From contig NZ_CABPSJ010000003.1 of the NCBI RefSeq assembly GCF_902459745.1, positions 186,001 through 250,000 of the forward strand: a stretch of 64,000 bases of DNA, written 5' to 3'. This document shows, piece by piece, positions 9,609 through 18,632 of this stretch. The notes under the pieces were generated by a model, which made no database searches, was not told the origin of the DNA, and saw only the letters and a list, made by a program, of their open reading frames with translations. Each line of letters starts with the position of its first letter. Position 1 is the stretch's first letter. Origin of the DNA: Pandoraea communis. GTDB taxonomy: Bacteria; Pseudomonadota; Gammaproteobacteria; Burkholderiales; Burkholderiaceae. A program made the translations under genes and the position numbers.

Positions 9609-10001
9609 TCACGATGGAGAAGAACCCGTCTTGCGAAGATGTAATGCGCTTTCAATGCACTGGATGATGTCCGTGTCCTGGAAGGGCTTGTAAAGAACGC
9701 ACGTCGCACCCAATGCCTTGGCACGCTGATCGAATCCCTCATGCGCAAAGGCAGTCATGAAAATGACCGGTATATCGAGATTGCGTGCGCGCAGGGCCTC
9801 AATCAAAGCGAAGCCGTCCATGCCGGGCATTTGCGCGTCTGTGATCACGCAGGCCAGGCAAGGCAGTGAAACGCACCGCAGTAGCTCCTGACCCCCTCCG
9901 AACAGTTGCACGCCAAGATCGAGCGAACGCAGCAGCCCCCCCATGGCATTTCTGACGGCGACATCGTCGTCGACTATGGCGATCGTGGGGCGAGCTATCA
10001 C
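9609..10001 (-). CDS. Single-domain response regulator (receiver only)
   Basis: A 130-residue stand-alone receiver domain with no output domain. The phosphorylation site is complete: acidic residues in IVDDDVAVRNAM, Asp55 in VITDAQMPGMDGF, Thr83 in FMTAF and Lys105 in LYKPFQD. The GTG start follows AGGAG at the usual spacing. It is convergent with the first FixJ-type regulator, 65 bp apart. It could act as a phosphate sink, relay or CheY-like effector for the nearby kinase. A possible promoter (TCGACA, 17 nt, TACTCT) lies about 290 bp upstream. Confidence 0.9.
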   Translation of the reverse strand: MIARPTIAIVDDDVAVRNAMGGLLRSLDLGVQLFGGGQELLRCVSLPCLACVITDAQMPGMDGFALIEALRARNLDIPVIFMTAFAHEGFDQRAKALGATCVLYKPFQDTDIIQCIESALHLRKTGSSPS

Positions 10002-10293
10002 ACTGACTCCTGGTATTCGCGCTGAGCGCTGGCAATGCTCTGCTGGGAGCGTAACGCCGAATCCGTGCGCACCCCATCACACGATGGTATTGCCGATTCC
10101 TCGGGGGCACGTCTCACGTGATGTTGCGATGAAGTCGCGCCGGCTGTGAAGATCAGTTCCCCTGCAATCGTGCGCGAGCCAGCCATTCCGTCCGATTCAT
10201 ACCAAGGTATTACATGCATATCTGCGTCGAAATGGCGCCGCATATGGAAAAGTCCCCGTAGGTGTAGGCGCCGCCGGGGCCGTTTGATGATTG

Positions 10294-10322
10294 AGAGTAG
10301 GCGGCGCTATTTTTATTGTCGA
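10294..10322 (-). promoter_or_regulatory. Possible sigma-70 promoter of the receiver-only regulator
   Basis: On the minus strand TCGACA and TACTCT are 17 bp apart. The segment shares GACAATA and GCGCCG with the two island promoters, but not the TAATAC part. The implied leader to the GTG at 10001 is long, about 285 nt. Confidence 0.35.
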
Positions 10323-10476
10323 TGCTGCCCTGGCCGGGGAGCAACATGGCGCGCTTAGCCAGCGGCCAGCCTTGTTCGCCCGCAGTGACGCGTTATCTTG
10401 CTGAAATGCTCGAAGTTTGGTACCGCTACTACAGACCGCAAGAGAGTGGCTGCCTTGTTCGTACCGCCTCAAATGC

Positions 10477-10503
10477 CCGCTGTCCTCCAGAGAAGGACAG
10501 CGG
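10477..10503 (-). terminator. Hairpin downstream of catalase
   Basis: A perfect 10-bp stem CCGCTGTCCT/AGGACAGCGG with a 7-nt loop lies 14 bp past the catalase stop. The tail on the minus strand (GGCATTTGAG) is only weakly T-rich. Confidence 0.6.
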
Positions 10504-10516
10504 TGGATCGGACAGC

Positions 10517-11959
10517 TTACTTCAGATCGTCCAGTGCACGCCGGGTTCCTTCACCATAGGCCGGATCGGCCTTGGTGAAATGCGCAATCTGCGCACGCAC
10601 GATGTCTTCGGGCACGCCCTGCATTGCCGCCGCGATGTTGGCGAACAGGCGCTGCCGCTGACCCTCGTCGAACAGGCGGAACAGTGCCCCCGGCTGACTG
10701 TAGTAGTCCGTGTCGACGCGGTGATCCCAGCGGTCTGCCGCACCCTCGAGTGCCAGTGGCGGCTCGAGTGCGCGCTCGCTCGCCGCGAAGGCGCCCTGGC
10801 GGTTCGGCTCGTAGTTGAGCTTGCCACCCTGATTGCCGTCTACGCGCATCGCGCCGTCACGATGGAAGCTGTTGTGGAACGGGCATTTTGGCGCGTTGAC
10901 CGGGATCTGGTGGTGGTTGATCCCCAGACGATAACGCTGCGTGTCGCCGTACGAGAACAGCCGGCCCTGCAGCATCTTGTCCGGCGAGAAGCCGATGCCC
11001 GGCACGATGTTGGCCGGATTCATCGCTACCTGCTCCACCTCGGCGAAATAGTTCGCCGGATTACGGTTCAGCTCTAGCACGCCGACGTCGATCAGCGGGT
11101 AGTCCTTGTGCGGCCACACCTTGGTCAGATCGAAAGGATTGATGGGGTATTTCGCCGCATCGGCTTCCGGCATGATCTGCACGCGCAGGTTCCAGCGCGG
11201 GAAATTTCCATTCTCGATGTTTTCGTACAAGTCGCGCTGCGCGCTCTCGCGGTCAGCGGCCACGACCTTCGCCGCTTCGTCGTTGGTCCAGTTCGCGATG
11301 CCCTGCTGCGACTTGAAGTGGAATTTGACCCAGAAGCGCTCGTTGTTCGCGTTGACGAACGAGTACGTGTGCGAGCCGAAGCCGTGGATCTGACGGTAGT
11401 TCTGCGGCAGGCCGCGCTCGCTCATGAGGATCGTGACCTGGTGCAGCGACTCCGGATGCTTCGACCAGAAATCCCACACGGCGATCGGGTCGCGCAGGTT
11501 GGTGCGCGGATTGCGTTTCTGCGTGTGGATGAAGTCGGGAAACTTGAGCGGATCGCGTACGAAGAACACCGGCGTGTTGTTGCCGACGACATCCCAATTG
11601 CCTTCGTCCGTATAGAACTTGATCGAGAAGCCACGCACGTCTCGCTCGGCATCCGCCGCGCCACGCTCGCCGGCCACGGTCGAGAAGCGAATAAACAGCG
11701 GCGTCTCTTTGCCGATCTCGGCGAAGATCGACGCCTTCGTGTACTTCGTGATGTCGTGCGTCACGCGGAACGTGCCATACGCGCCTGAACCCTTGGCGTG
11801 CACACGGCGCTCTGGAATCACCTCGCGGTCGAAATGGGCCAGTTTCTCCAGGAACCAGACATCCTGCAGCAGCATCGGCCCGCGCGGCCCGGCGGTTTGT
11901 GAGTTCTGATTGTCGGCAACCGGGGCACCCGCAGCCGTGGTGAGAGTATCTCTGTTCAT
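10517..11959 (-). CDS. Monofunctional haem catalase
   Basis: Breaks down hydrogen peroxide to water and oxygen. The 480-residue small-subunit, clade 3-like catalase has the distal His54 in [12 protein letters not shown], the distal Asn in [13 protein letters not shown] (127-128), and the proximal haem-ligand Tyr in [14 protein letters not shown]. The frame is open about 118 codons upstream, but the ATG at 11959 (MNRDTLTT) matches the catalase N-terminus; the extension is out-of-family and crosses the promoter. No signal peptide, so it is cytoplasmic. Its promoter at 12127-12171 carries the same element as the YcaC-like gene 8 kb away, so the catalase belongs to the island's regulon. Confidence 0.96.
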   Translation of the reverse strand: MNRDTLTTAAGAPVADNQNSQTAGPRGPMLLQDVWFLEKLAHFDREVIPERRVHAKGSGAYGTFRVTHDITKYTKASIFAEIGKETPLFIRFSTVAGERGAADAERDVRGFSIKFYTDEGNWDVVGNNTPVFFVRDPLKFPDFIHTQKRNPRTNLRDPIAVWDFWSKHPESLHQVTILMSERGLPQNYRQIHGFGSHTYSFVNANNERFWVKFHFKSQQGIANWTNDEAAKVVAADRESAQRDLYENIENGNFPRWNLRVQIMPEADAAKYPINPFDLTKVWPHKDYPLIDVGVLELNRNPANYFAEVEQVAMNPANIVPGIGFSPDKMLQGRLFSYGDTQRYRLGINHHQIPVNAPKCPFHNSFHRDGAMRVDGNQGGKLNYEPNRQGAFAASERALEPPLALEGAADRWDHRVDTDYYSQPGALFRLFDEGQRQRLFANIAAAMQGVPEDIVRAQIAHFTKADPAYGEGTRRALDDLK

Positions 11960-12309
11960 CGTGGATCTTCTAGTTGGGGAAGGATATTGGGGCGGGATCT
12001 GTCTAAGGCCAACCCTGGTCTGGGGGCGAACGCCAGGCTCGCGCAATAGGGTGACTGGCCGGTCTTCCAGGCACCGGTTCAGGTCAATGGCAGTTGCAGC
12101 GTGCCGTGAGCGTGCAAAACCAGGAGAGATTAATGGGCGGCGCAGGCCATCACTATTGTCTGTTTGTATTACCCGGCTGGATCTTCGGCCGGGGTGCGGA
12201 CTTTGGAACGCTGTTTGCTCAGATCTGATCGGCTCGGCACTGACGGCGCGGATGTGAGGGGGGGAACCGCAAGAAGGCGAGGGCGTCTCGGGTTCACTCG
12301 TCTGCCGAT
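11960..12309. other. Catalase promoter region
   Basis: A 350-bp gap between the DUF1275 gene and catalase. It holds the shared promoter element at 12127-12171 and a leader of about 160 nt. A G-rich run occurs near 12255-12265. No gene or convincing terminator for the upstream operon was seen. Confidence 0.6.
12127..12171 (-). promoter_or_regulatory. Island promoter element upstream of catalase
   Basis: Minus strand: TAATAC (12166-12171), 5 nt, GACAATAG (12153-12160), then exactly 20 nt to a -10-like TAATCT (12127-12132). The first part of that spacer reads TGATGGCC. The same arrangement occurs at 20544-20588 before the YcaC-like gene. There is no good -35 hexamer, which fits an activator-dependent promoter. 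Confidence 0.7.
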
Positions 12310-13038
12310 TCACTTCTGAAGGCTGTTGGCTTCATCGCGCCAGGTCGAGAGACTGAGCGCCAGCAGCAATACGATTGGCAGAACTACACACCAGAGCGAA
12401 AGCACTGAATAGCCAAGGGCGCCGAGCGCAGCGCCCGATGCGAAACCCGCGAGCGCCGGCACCATTTTCTTGAGCCGGCCGCGTATGGCTTTGCGTTCCA
12501 CCTCGGATGCGGATGGCAGGTCCACCAGATCAATGACGATTTGCGTGGTATTCCCCGTCATGATCGTAGTGGGGCCCAGGTCTGACAACGACGTCCTGGA
12601 TAGTGCGTTCTGAATCCCCATGGCCACGACGGCAAGCGTCCCGGCGCCGATGGCCATCGGCGTATCCGGGTCGGAAATGGGGGAGGCTTGCAGTCCGGCA
12701 ATCATGAAAAGAACCAGCGCGGTGGCCTCGGCAAATAGCAACAGCGGCGGTGCCGATTGGCTGTTCCGTACCATGCGTGACTCGGTCAGCCGGGTGGCCG
12801 CAACTGCCAGTGCGAACGTGGGCAGCGCGAGCAGTTTGGCGAGCAGGCCCGCCGAATCGCCAGCGATGTCGACGCCGATCATCACGAAGTTCCCTGTCAC
12901 GTGCGCCGTGAACAGGCCGAACAGTGAAATGAACCCGACCACATCGACATAGCCTGCGACGAAAGCCAGGATGCCGCCGAACGCTGGTCCCGAAAGCGCA
13001 GGGCGGCGGCCCGTGTCTGGGAGCTGTATGGGGGTCAA
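12310..13038 (-). CDS. DUF1275 (YoaK-like) membrane protein
   Basis: A 242-residue integral membrane protein of the DUF1275 family; function unknown. It shows about six hydrophobic segments, beginning with [19 protein letters not shown], and the family segment [13 protein letters not shown]. The second repeat-like region is MGIQNALSR...[12 protein letters not shown]. The start is a TTG preceded by GGGAGA. It is the last gene of the minus-strand run that begins with the YcaC-like gene, 33 bp after the porin. It may be co-transcribed with the porin and transporters. Confidence 0.88.
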   Translation of the reverse strand: MTPIQLPDTGRRPALSGPAFGGILAFVAGYVDVVGFISLFGLFTAHVTGNFVMIGVDIAGDSAGLLAKLLALPTFALAVAATRLTESRMVRNSQSAPPLLLFAEATALVLFMIAGLQASPISDPDTPMAIGAGTLAVVAMGIQNALSRTSLSDLGPTTIMTGNTTQIVIDLVDLPSASEVERKAIRGRLKKMVPALAGFASGAALGALGYSVLSLWCVVLPIVLLLALSLSTWRDEANSLQK

Positions 13039-13071
13039 TGCGGTCTCCCGCGAGAGTGGGTCAACTGACGC

Positions 13072-14220
13072 TCAGAAGCTGTGGCGCAGCGCAATGGCGA
13101 ACGTCTGCGGGTCGGCGCCGGCCTTGATGCCGACGTTATTGATGGCGAAGTCATAGGTCGCGTTGCTGCGGTTGTTGATGCGGCTGTAGTAAGCGTAAAG
13201 CCCGGTTCGCTTGGAAAGGGGGTAGTCATAGCCGACGGTTACCTGAAATGCGCCGGTCTGCGAACCGCTTCGAACGGCGCCGATGGTTTCCGTCGCCGTG
13301 CCGGTGCCGTTGCCGACGAAGGCGAGGCCTGCACGTAGGCTGCCGGTGCCAAGCTGCTGTATCAGCGAGACATAGTAGCCATTGCGCGTCAGGTCTCCCG
13401 TGGCGGTGCGATAGTGCAGGCGTTCATACACGGCACTGATGCGCGTCGACGGGAACTGGTAGGAAACGCCTGCCTTGATGGCATCGTCGTTGCGGCCGCT
13501 GGTCTGGTAGTGCTGGTGGATTTCGTAGGCCAGCGTCAGGTTCAGGTTGCCCTGGTCATAGGCAGAGGCAAAGGAATACAGCGCTGGATTGCGCGGCACC
13601 GTTGTCTTTTCCTGCGGCAGTCCCCAGGCGATGGCGCCGCTGAAGCCGTGCCACTTCGGCGACTGATAGTGCAGCGAGTTCTTCTGCCGTCGATCGAATG
13701 CGCTGGTGTTCTGAACATTGTCGCTGGTGGCCGCAGAGCCATTACCCATCAGCGCCATGTAACCCGCAGTGGTGGCGTAATACGGGTCGTAACTCTTGGT
13801 TGCACTTGTGTACGGTGTGTCCCAGTTGCCCATGAAGAGGGTGCCGTACGGGCCCTGAAGGCCAAGCCGGCTATCTCGCCCGGCAATTTCCCCGGAGCCG
13901 TTGTTGATCGACAGGGCGCTTTCAATTTGCCAGATCGCCTTGATCCCATTGCCTAGCGGTTCTTCGCCCACCATGCCGAACACGGAGCGGTTATTCGTGA
14001 GGCGCGCCGCATCGCCCAATTTGGTTCCATCGGTTGCGGGGGTCACGGTCACATACTCGACTGCCGTGTTCAGCCGGCCATAGATCGTGACGTTGCCGTC
14101 TGCCACGGCAGGTGCTGCGGCTGCGGACAACAACACCGCCAAGGCGACGTGAATGCGCCGGGGCGCGATTGCGTGAGTACGGCGGGAATGGGCCTCTGGC
14201 TGCTTTCGGGAACGACGCAT
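13072..14220 (-). CDS. Gram-negative porin (OmpC-like)
   Basis: Outer-membrane trimeric general porin of 382 residues. After an unusually long basic N-terminal region, a hydrophobic signal segment (IHVALAVLLSAAAAPAVA) leads to the mature start DGNVTIYGRLN, typical of burkholderial porins. It also shows the loop motif IAGRDSRLGLQGPYGTLFMG and the C-terminal aromatic FAIALRHSF. The frame extends 59 codons upstream; the ATG at 14220 is preferred because GGGAG precedes it. It is 4 bp after the XapX gene, clearly in the same operon, and could admit the island's substrate. Confidence 0.93.
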   Translation of the reverse strand: MRRSRKQPEAHSRRTHAIAPRRIHVALAVLLSAAAAPAVADGNVTIYGRLNTAVEYVTVTPATDGTKLGDAARLTNNRSVFGMVGEEPLGNGIKAIWQIESALSINNGSGEIAGRDSRLGLQGPYGTLFMGNWDTPYTSATKSYDPYYATTAGYMALMGNGSAATSDNVQNTSAFDRRQKNSLHYQSPKWHGFSGAIAWGLPQEKTTVPRNPALYSFASAYDQGNLNLTLAYEIHQHYQTSGRNDDAIKAGVSYQFPSTRISAVYERLHYRTATGDLTRNGYYVSLIQQLGTGSLRAGLAFVGNGTGTATETIGAVRSGSQTGAFQVTVGYDYPLSKRTGLYAYYSRINNRSNATYDFAINNVGIKAGADPQTFAIALRHSF

Positions 14221-14224
14221 GCTG

Positions 14225-14518
14225 TTATTGGCTCCCTTCTTTGCTACGCGCGGGGAGGGATGCCGACTGCTCGACGGCCGTGGCCGCATTGGGCGGGGTG
14301 CCCGTAATCTTAGGGACGCATTCGCCGCGGAACCATGCCATGGTGACGGGCTCTCCCGCCAGCATGCGCTTGACCGGCGGCACAACCTGCTCGCCAAGGA
14401 GCATGCCCAGCAGCCCGATCAAAGCAATTGCGGGGGGGGCAGGCGAGCGGACCTGCATCAGTGCATAGATGATGCCGACCAGAATGCCGGCGCCGAGGGA
14501 GACGATATAGAGTTTCAT
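14225..14518 (-). CDS. XapX domain (DUF1427) small membrane protein
   Basis: A 97-residue protein with two hydrophobic helices (IVSLGAGILVGIIYALMQV and PAIALIGLLGMLLGEQ), which is the XapX/DUF1427 signature, then a soluble tail. Function unknown. It lies between the MFS transporter (37 bp upstream) and the porin (4 bp downstream), so it is co-transcribed and probably linked to transport or membrane adaptation. Confidence 0.85.
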   Translation of the reverse strand: MKLYIVSLGAGILVGIIYALMQVRSPAPPAIALIGLLGMLLGEQVVPPVKRMLAGEPVTMAWFRGECVPKITGTPPNAATAVEQSASLPARSKEGSQ

Positions 14519-14555
14519 ATAAGACCCGATGAAAAAGGGGGGAATCGGCGTGGTG

Positions 14556-16169
14556 CTACGCTGGCGGCAGGCCCACCCCGAGCAGGTGCCGGACGTGTGG
14601 CGGCTCGGCGCCCACGTGGAAACCGATCACGTCGCGCTGCAGATCGGCATCGGCATTGGGTACTCGCTGGTGCTGGCGCAAATGTTCGGCCCAGGACTCG
14701 ACCAGAAACCACTCGGTCAGTAGTTCGGGGTCGGCCGGATCTTCCATCACGCCCCAACTGAACGCGCCGTCGCGCAGACGCTCTTCCGAGAGCTTGTGCA
14801 CCACGTGCAGGAACGCATCGCGATTGGCGGGCGGGATGCAGTACTCGATCAGGATCATCACCGGACCACGGTCATGCGCAATCTCGTCGGCCATTTCCGG
14901 TTCGGGCCAGCGACGTGCGGGGCCGAGGTCCTCTTCACCGCTCGGCAGCCGCATGCGGCGCAGGATCAGCGCGGTAACGGCCAGCCCCGCCGCGGCAATC
15001 AGTAGCGCGTGCGGTGTACCCAGCGCCTGTGCCACAAAGCCCCAGATCAGGCTGCCACCGGCCAGCGCGCCGTTGAACACCATTTGGTAGACCGCCAGCG
15101 CCCGGCCGCGCACCCAGTTCGGCAGGATCGCCTGTGCCGCGCCGCCAAGCGTGGTCAGCGCAATGATCCACGCGGCGCCGAGCAGCAGCAGTAGCGGCAA
15201 TGCCAACCCTATCGGGGGCGCGCTCGACAGTGCCGCCATGACAACCGCCGTGACGATCGCGGACAACAGCACCATGCCGTCGGCATCAAGCCGCTGTTGC
15301 AGTCTGGGCATCGTCAGCGCGCCGAGGATTGCGCCAGCGCCCACTGCACCCAGCAACACGCCATAGAGACTGGCACCGCCATGCAACAACTGACGGGCGA
15401 CCAGCGGCAACAACGCCCACACGCCGCTGCCGAAGGCAAAGTACACGGCGGCGCGCGCCAATACGATGTGCAGCTTGCTGTGCGCGCGGGTGAAGCGTAA
15501 GCCTGCGCGGAAAGCGCTGAAGAAGTGCTCGCGCAGCGGATCGCTGGGTTGTTCGGGGCGCTTCCACCAGATCAGCGCAGCGACGACGAACACGTAGCTG
15601 ATCACGTCTGCGCTATACGTGGCGGCCGCGCCGAATGCCGCGAGCAACAGACCCCCGGCAGCCGGACCGATCGCACGGGAGACGTTCACGCCCAGCGAGT
15701 TCAGCGCCACGGCCTGTCGCAGCGTGCTCGGCGGCACGAGTTCGGGCACGATCGACTGCCACGTCGGCCCCATCATCGCCGCACCCACACCGCCGACGAA
15801 CGCCAGCGCAATCAGGATTTCGATGGTCAGCGCATGGCGCCATGCCAGCAGCATCAGCGTGCCGCTGACCATGGCCAGTCCGACCTGGACCACGATCAGA
15901 AAGCGGCGCCGGTCGAGGATGTCGGAGAGCACACCGGCCGGAATCGCAAGCAGGAAGACGGGTAGCGTGGCGGCCACCTGAATCGTGGCGACCGCTGCCG
16001 GTGACGTGGAAAGATCGGTTGCCAGCCAGGCGCTGGCCACGTCCCGCATGAAGCTGCCGATGTTACCGAGGATCGTGGCCACCCACATGACCGCAAACGT
16101 GGGTAGGGCCAGCGGGGCAAACGTGCCCCCCGATGCAGGCTTGGCCGCCGAGGTGGCGGGTTGCGTCAT
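14556..16169 (-). CDS. MFS transporter (MFS_3/EntS-like) with C-terminal soluble domain
   Basis: A 537-residue major facilitator. The first about 415 residues form 10-12 membrane helices with the family segments GSFMRDVASAWLATDLS and VLSDILDRRRFLIVVQ. The last about 105 residues, from VMILIEYCIPPANRDAFLHV, look like a small soluble ferredoxin-like (antibiotic-biosynthesis-monooxygenase-type) domain. That layout occurs in the group annotated as transmembrane secretion effectors. The start overlaps the DoxX stop by 4 nt (ATGA), showing translational coupling. Probably an exporter; substrate unknown. Confidence 0.9.
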   Translation of the reverse strand: MTQPATSAAKPASGGTFAPLALPTFAVMWVATILGNIGSFMRDVASAWLATDLSTSPAAVATIQVAATLPVFLLAIPAGVLSDILDRRRFLIVVQVGLAMVSGTLMLLAWRHALTIEILIALAFVGGVGAAMMGPTWQSIVPELVPPSTLRQAVALNSLGVNVSRAIGPAAGGLLLAAFGAAATYSADVISYVFVVAALIWWKRPEQPSDPLREHFFSAFRAGLRFTRAHSKLHIVLARAAVYFAFGSGVWALLPLVARQLLHGGASLYGVLLGAVGAGAILGALTMPRLQQRLDADGMVLLSAIVTAVVMAALSSAPPIGLALPLLLLLGAAWIIALTTLGGAAQAILPNWVRGRALAVYQMVFNGALAGGSLIWGFVAQALGTPHALLIAAAGLAVTALILRRMRLPSGEEDLGPARRWPEPEMADEIAHDRGPVMILIEYCIPPANRDAFLHVVHKLSEERLRDGAFSWGVMEDPADPELLTEWFLVESWAEHLRQHQRVPNADADLQRDVIGFHVGAEPPHVRHLLGVGLPPA

Positions 16170-16600
16170 GGTTGCCTCCGCGTGCGAAGGTCATCCCACG
16201 CCACGAGCAGGAATCCACCCACCAGACCCAGATGTTCGAAGAAGGCGTTAGCCATCGCGAACTGTGCCTCGGGCGGTGCGCTCCAAAACCGGTTGGCAAG
16301 GAACGTGGCCATGAATGTGAACGCTGCCAGCGCCAGTGCACCGAGCCAGCGCCAGACGCCGGTCAGGATCGCGGCCGACGCACCAAGCTCCAGCGCAATT
16401 GTCGCCGTCGCCAGCGGCCCGGCGGGCGACAGGCCGAAGTGCTGCATTTCGGCCACTGCGCTGGAGAAGTCGAACAGCTTGACCAATCCCCCCTGCAGGT
16501 AGGCGGCGCACAGCAGGAGCAGGGCGATCCAGCGTAGCCAGCGAGGCAGCCGGTGTGTGTTGTTGCCGGCCGCACCCGGCGGGGGTGTCGAGATGGTCAT
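16166..16600 (-). CDS. DoxX family membrane protein
   Basis: A 144-residue four-helix membrane protein of the DoxX family. Visible features are LRWIALLLLCAAYLQGGLVKLFDF, the conserved helix-1 end, and ATIALELGASAAILTGVWRW. The frame runs 59 codons further upstream through the tandem repeat at 16627-16682. The ATG at 16600 with GGAGAG before it is the real start. Members of this family have been linked to redox and sulfur stress, which suits the island, but the exact role is unknown. It is coupled to the MFS gene. Confidence 0.87.
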   Translation of the reverse strand: MTISTPPPGAAGNNTHRLPRWLRWIALLLLCAAYLQGGLVKLFDFSSAVAEMQHFGLSPAGPLATATIALELGASAAILTGVWRWLGALALAAFTFMATFLANRFWSAPPEAQFAMANAFFEHLGLVGGFLLVAWDDLRTRRQP

Positions 16601-16626
16601 GGCCGCTCTCCAATGGGGGGGGTAAC

Positions 16627-16682
16627 GTGGATCCGTGGATCCGTGGATCTGTGGATCTGTGGATCTGTGGATCAGCGGATCA
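16627..16682. repeat. Octanucleotide tandem repeat, 7 units
   Basis: Seven head-to-tail copies of GTGGATCY: units 1-2 GTGGATCC, 3-5 GTGGATCT, 6 GTGGATCA, 7 GCGGATCA. The last unit supplies the stop codon of the amidohydrolase (16680-16682). The array lies between that gene and DoxX, 26 bp upstream of the DoxX start. Confidence 0.97.
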
Positions 16683-18626
16683 GAATGCCCAGCACGAGCA
16701 GCCCAGCGCGCCCCAGAACGTGCTTTCGTCCGACGCCGGCACGCCCGAGGTCCAGGCCTTGGCATGCGCGTGGCCATGCACGCCGCACGAACTGGCGCAG
16801 CCGCACGCGGTGTTCAGCGCCATTGCGCGCGCCTGGGTCTGCGGGCGCGGCTGGTACTGGCTGCCGTGGCGGGTCGGCGACCAGTCGGGCATCGCGGGCG
16901 GGATGTCGGGCGAATGCTTGCCGAACTCGCTGTCGCCATAGACCACCTTGCCGCCGAGCACGGTCAGCACCGACGTGATGTCCTGAATGTCGTCGCCCGG
17001 CACCGAGAAGTAGTCGGCCGACAACACGGCCAGGTCGGCCAACTGGCCCACCTTGATCTGGCCCTTCTTGCCCACTTCGGATGAGAACCACGTGTTGGCC
17101 TCGGTCCACAGGCGCAGCGCCGTGTCGCGATCGAGCAGGTTGGCCGGCGGATACATCGACATGCCGCCCACGGTCTTACCCGTGGTCAGCCAGTACAACG
17201 ATACCCACGGGTTGTACGACGCCACGCGCGTGGCGTCGGTGCCGGCGCCGACCTTGACACCCTTCTCGAGCATCTTCTTGATCGGCGGCGTGGCTTCGGC
17301 CGCCCGGGCACCGTAGCGCTCGACAAAATATTCGCCCTGGTAGGCCATGCGGTGCTGCACGGCGATGCCGCCGCCAAGCGCCGCAATGCGGTCGATGTTG
17401 CGATCGGAGATGGTCTCGGCATGATCGAAGAACCAGTTCAGACCATCGAACGGGATGTCCTTGGCGACCTTCTCGTAGACATCGAGCGCGCGCGAGATGG
17501 TCTGGTCATAGGTCGCATGCAGACGCCACGGCCAGCGCTTTTCCGCCAGCAAGCGGATCACCGGCTCCAGATCGGCTTCCATCGACGGCGCCATGTCGGG
17601 ACGCTCGACACGGAAGTCCTCGAAGTCGGCCGCCGTGTACACGAGCATTTCGCCGGCGCCATTGTGGCGATAGAGGTCATCGCCCTGGCCGGGCTTGACG
17701 GTCGACGTCCAGGTCTTGAAGTCGCTCAGCTCTTCCTTGGGCTTCTGCGTGAACAGGTTGTAGGCCAGGCGCACGCTCAGGTGGCCTTCCTTGTGCAGTT
17801 CCTCGATGACGTTGTAGTCGTCGGGGTAATTCTGGTAGCCGCCGCCGGCGTCGATCACGCCGGTCACACCGAGGCGGTTCACCTCGCGCATGAAGTGGCG
17901 CGTCGAGTTCTTCTGATACTCGATCGGCAGCTTCGGGCCTTTCGCCAGCGTGGCGTAGAGAATGGTCGCGTTCGGCTTGGCGAGCAGCAACCCGGTCGGA
18001 TTGCCCGACGCGTCGCGCACGATCTCGCCGCCCGGCGGGTTGGGCGTGTCTTTCGTGTAGCCCACGGTGCGCAGCGCGGCGCCGTTGAGTATCGCGCGGT
18101 CGTACAGGTGCAGGATGAACACCGGCGTGTCGGGGGCGACGGCATTCAGTTCGTCGATGGTCGGCAGACGCTTCTCGGCGAATTGATGTTCGGTAAAGCC
18201 GCCCACCACGCGAACCCATTGCGGCGCCGGCGTGCGGTCGACCTGGTCTTTCAACATGCGCATGGCGTCGGCCAGCGAACGAACGCCGTCCCAGCGCAAC
18301 TCCATGTTGTAGTTCAGGCCACCCCGGATGATGTGCATGTGACTGTCGATCAGTCCGGGAATGGCCCGCCGGCCATTCAGGTCGATCACCTTGGTCTGCG
18401 GTCCTGCCAGTTTCATGATGTCCTGGCGCGTACCCACTTCCACGAAGCGGCCGTCCTGGATGGCCACGGCGTCGGCCTGCGGATTGGCACGGTCGAGCGT
18501 GGTGAACTTGCCGTTAACGAGAATGAGGTCGGGAGTCAGGTTCGATGACATGGCGAAGGATTCCGAAGAGGCTGCCGCCCCGGAGGCGGCAGCCGAGGCG
18601 ATGAAAGGCCGGCGGGTTGAGGACAT
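16680..18626 (-). CDS. YtcJ-like amidohydrolase with probable Tat signal
   Basis: Metal-dependent amidohydrolase of the amidohydrolase_3/YtcJ group, 648 residues; substrate unknown. Metal ligands are visible in the HxH motif GLIDSHMHIIRGG, a histidine in NWFFDHAET, and the late Asp in GAGTDATRV. The start at 18626 gives TRRPFIASAAASGAA, a twin-arginine-like motif followed by a hydrophobic stretch. An internal ATG at 18551 would give a cytoplasmic protein. Neither start has a good ribosome-binding site. The C-terminal about 45 residues are Cys/His-rich (ACGCASSCGVHGHAHAKAW then FWGALGCSCWAF). It begins 6 bp after the alpha/beta hydrolase, which also has a Tat signal. Confidence 0.9.
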   Translation of the reverse strand: MSSTRRPFIASAAASGAAASSESFAMSSNLTPDLILVNGKFTTLDRANPQADAVAIQDGRFVEVGTRQDIMKLAGPQTKVIDLNGRRAIPGLIDSHMHIIRGGLNYNMELRWDGVRSLADAMRMLKDQVDRTPAPQWVRVVGGFTEHQFAEKRLPTIDELNAVAPDTPVFILHLYDRAILNGAALRTVGYTKDTPNPPGGEIVRDASGNPTGLLLAKPNATILYATLAKGPKLPIEYQKNSTRHFMREVNRLGVTGVIDAGGGYQNYPDDYNVIEELHKEGHLSVRLAYNLFTQKPKEELSDFKTWTSTVKPGQGDDLYRHNGAGEMLVYTAADFEDFRVERPDMAPSMEADLEPVIRLLAEKRWPWRLHATYDQTISRALDVYEKVAKDIPFDGLNWFFDHAETISDRNIDRIAALGGGIAVQHRMAYQGEYFVERYGARAAEATPPIKKMLEKGVKVGAGTDATRVASYNPWVSLYWLTTGKTVGGMSMYPPANLLDRDTALRLWTEANTWFSSEVGKKGQIKVGQLADLAVLSADYFSVPGDDIQDITSVLTVLGGKVVYGDSEFGKHSPDIPPAMPDWSPTRHGSQYQPRPQTQARAMALNTACGCASSCGVHGHAHAKAWTSGVPASDESTFWGALGCSCWAF

Positions 18627-18632
18627 TTCGGC

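Larger units (their letters stand above)
10002..10516. other. Intergenic region upstream of the receiver gene and downstream of catalase
   Basis: About 515 bp. It contains the possible promoter at 10294-10322 and the catalase terminator hairpin at 10477-10503. A short palindrome TACCAAGGTA is centred near 10205. No protein-like frame or known RNA was found. Confidence 0.5.

Noticed and set aside
16601-16777. N-terminal extension of DoxX across the octanucleotide repeat
   Set aside because: The extra 59 codons are periodic repeat translation, and a good ribosome-binding site and ATG exist at 16600.
17352-18548. 398-codon plus-strand frame opposite the amidohydrolase
   Set aside because: Mirror of a clear amidohydrolase; no domain resemblance.
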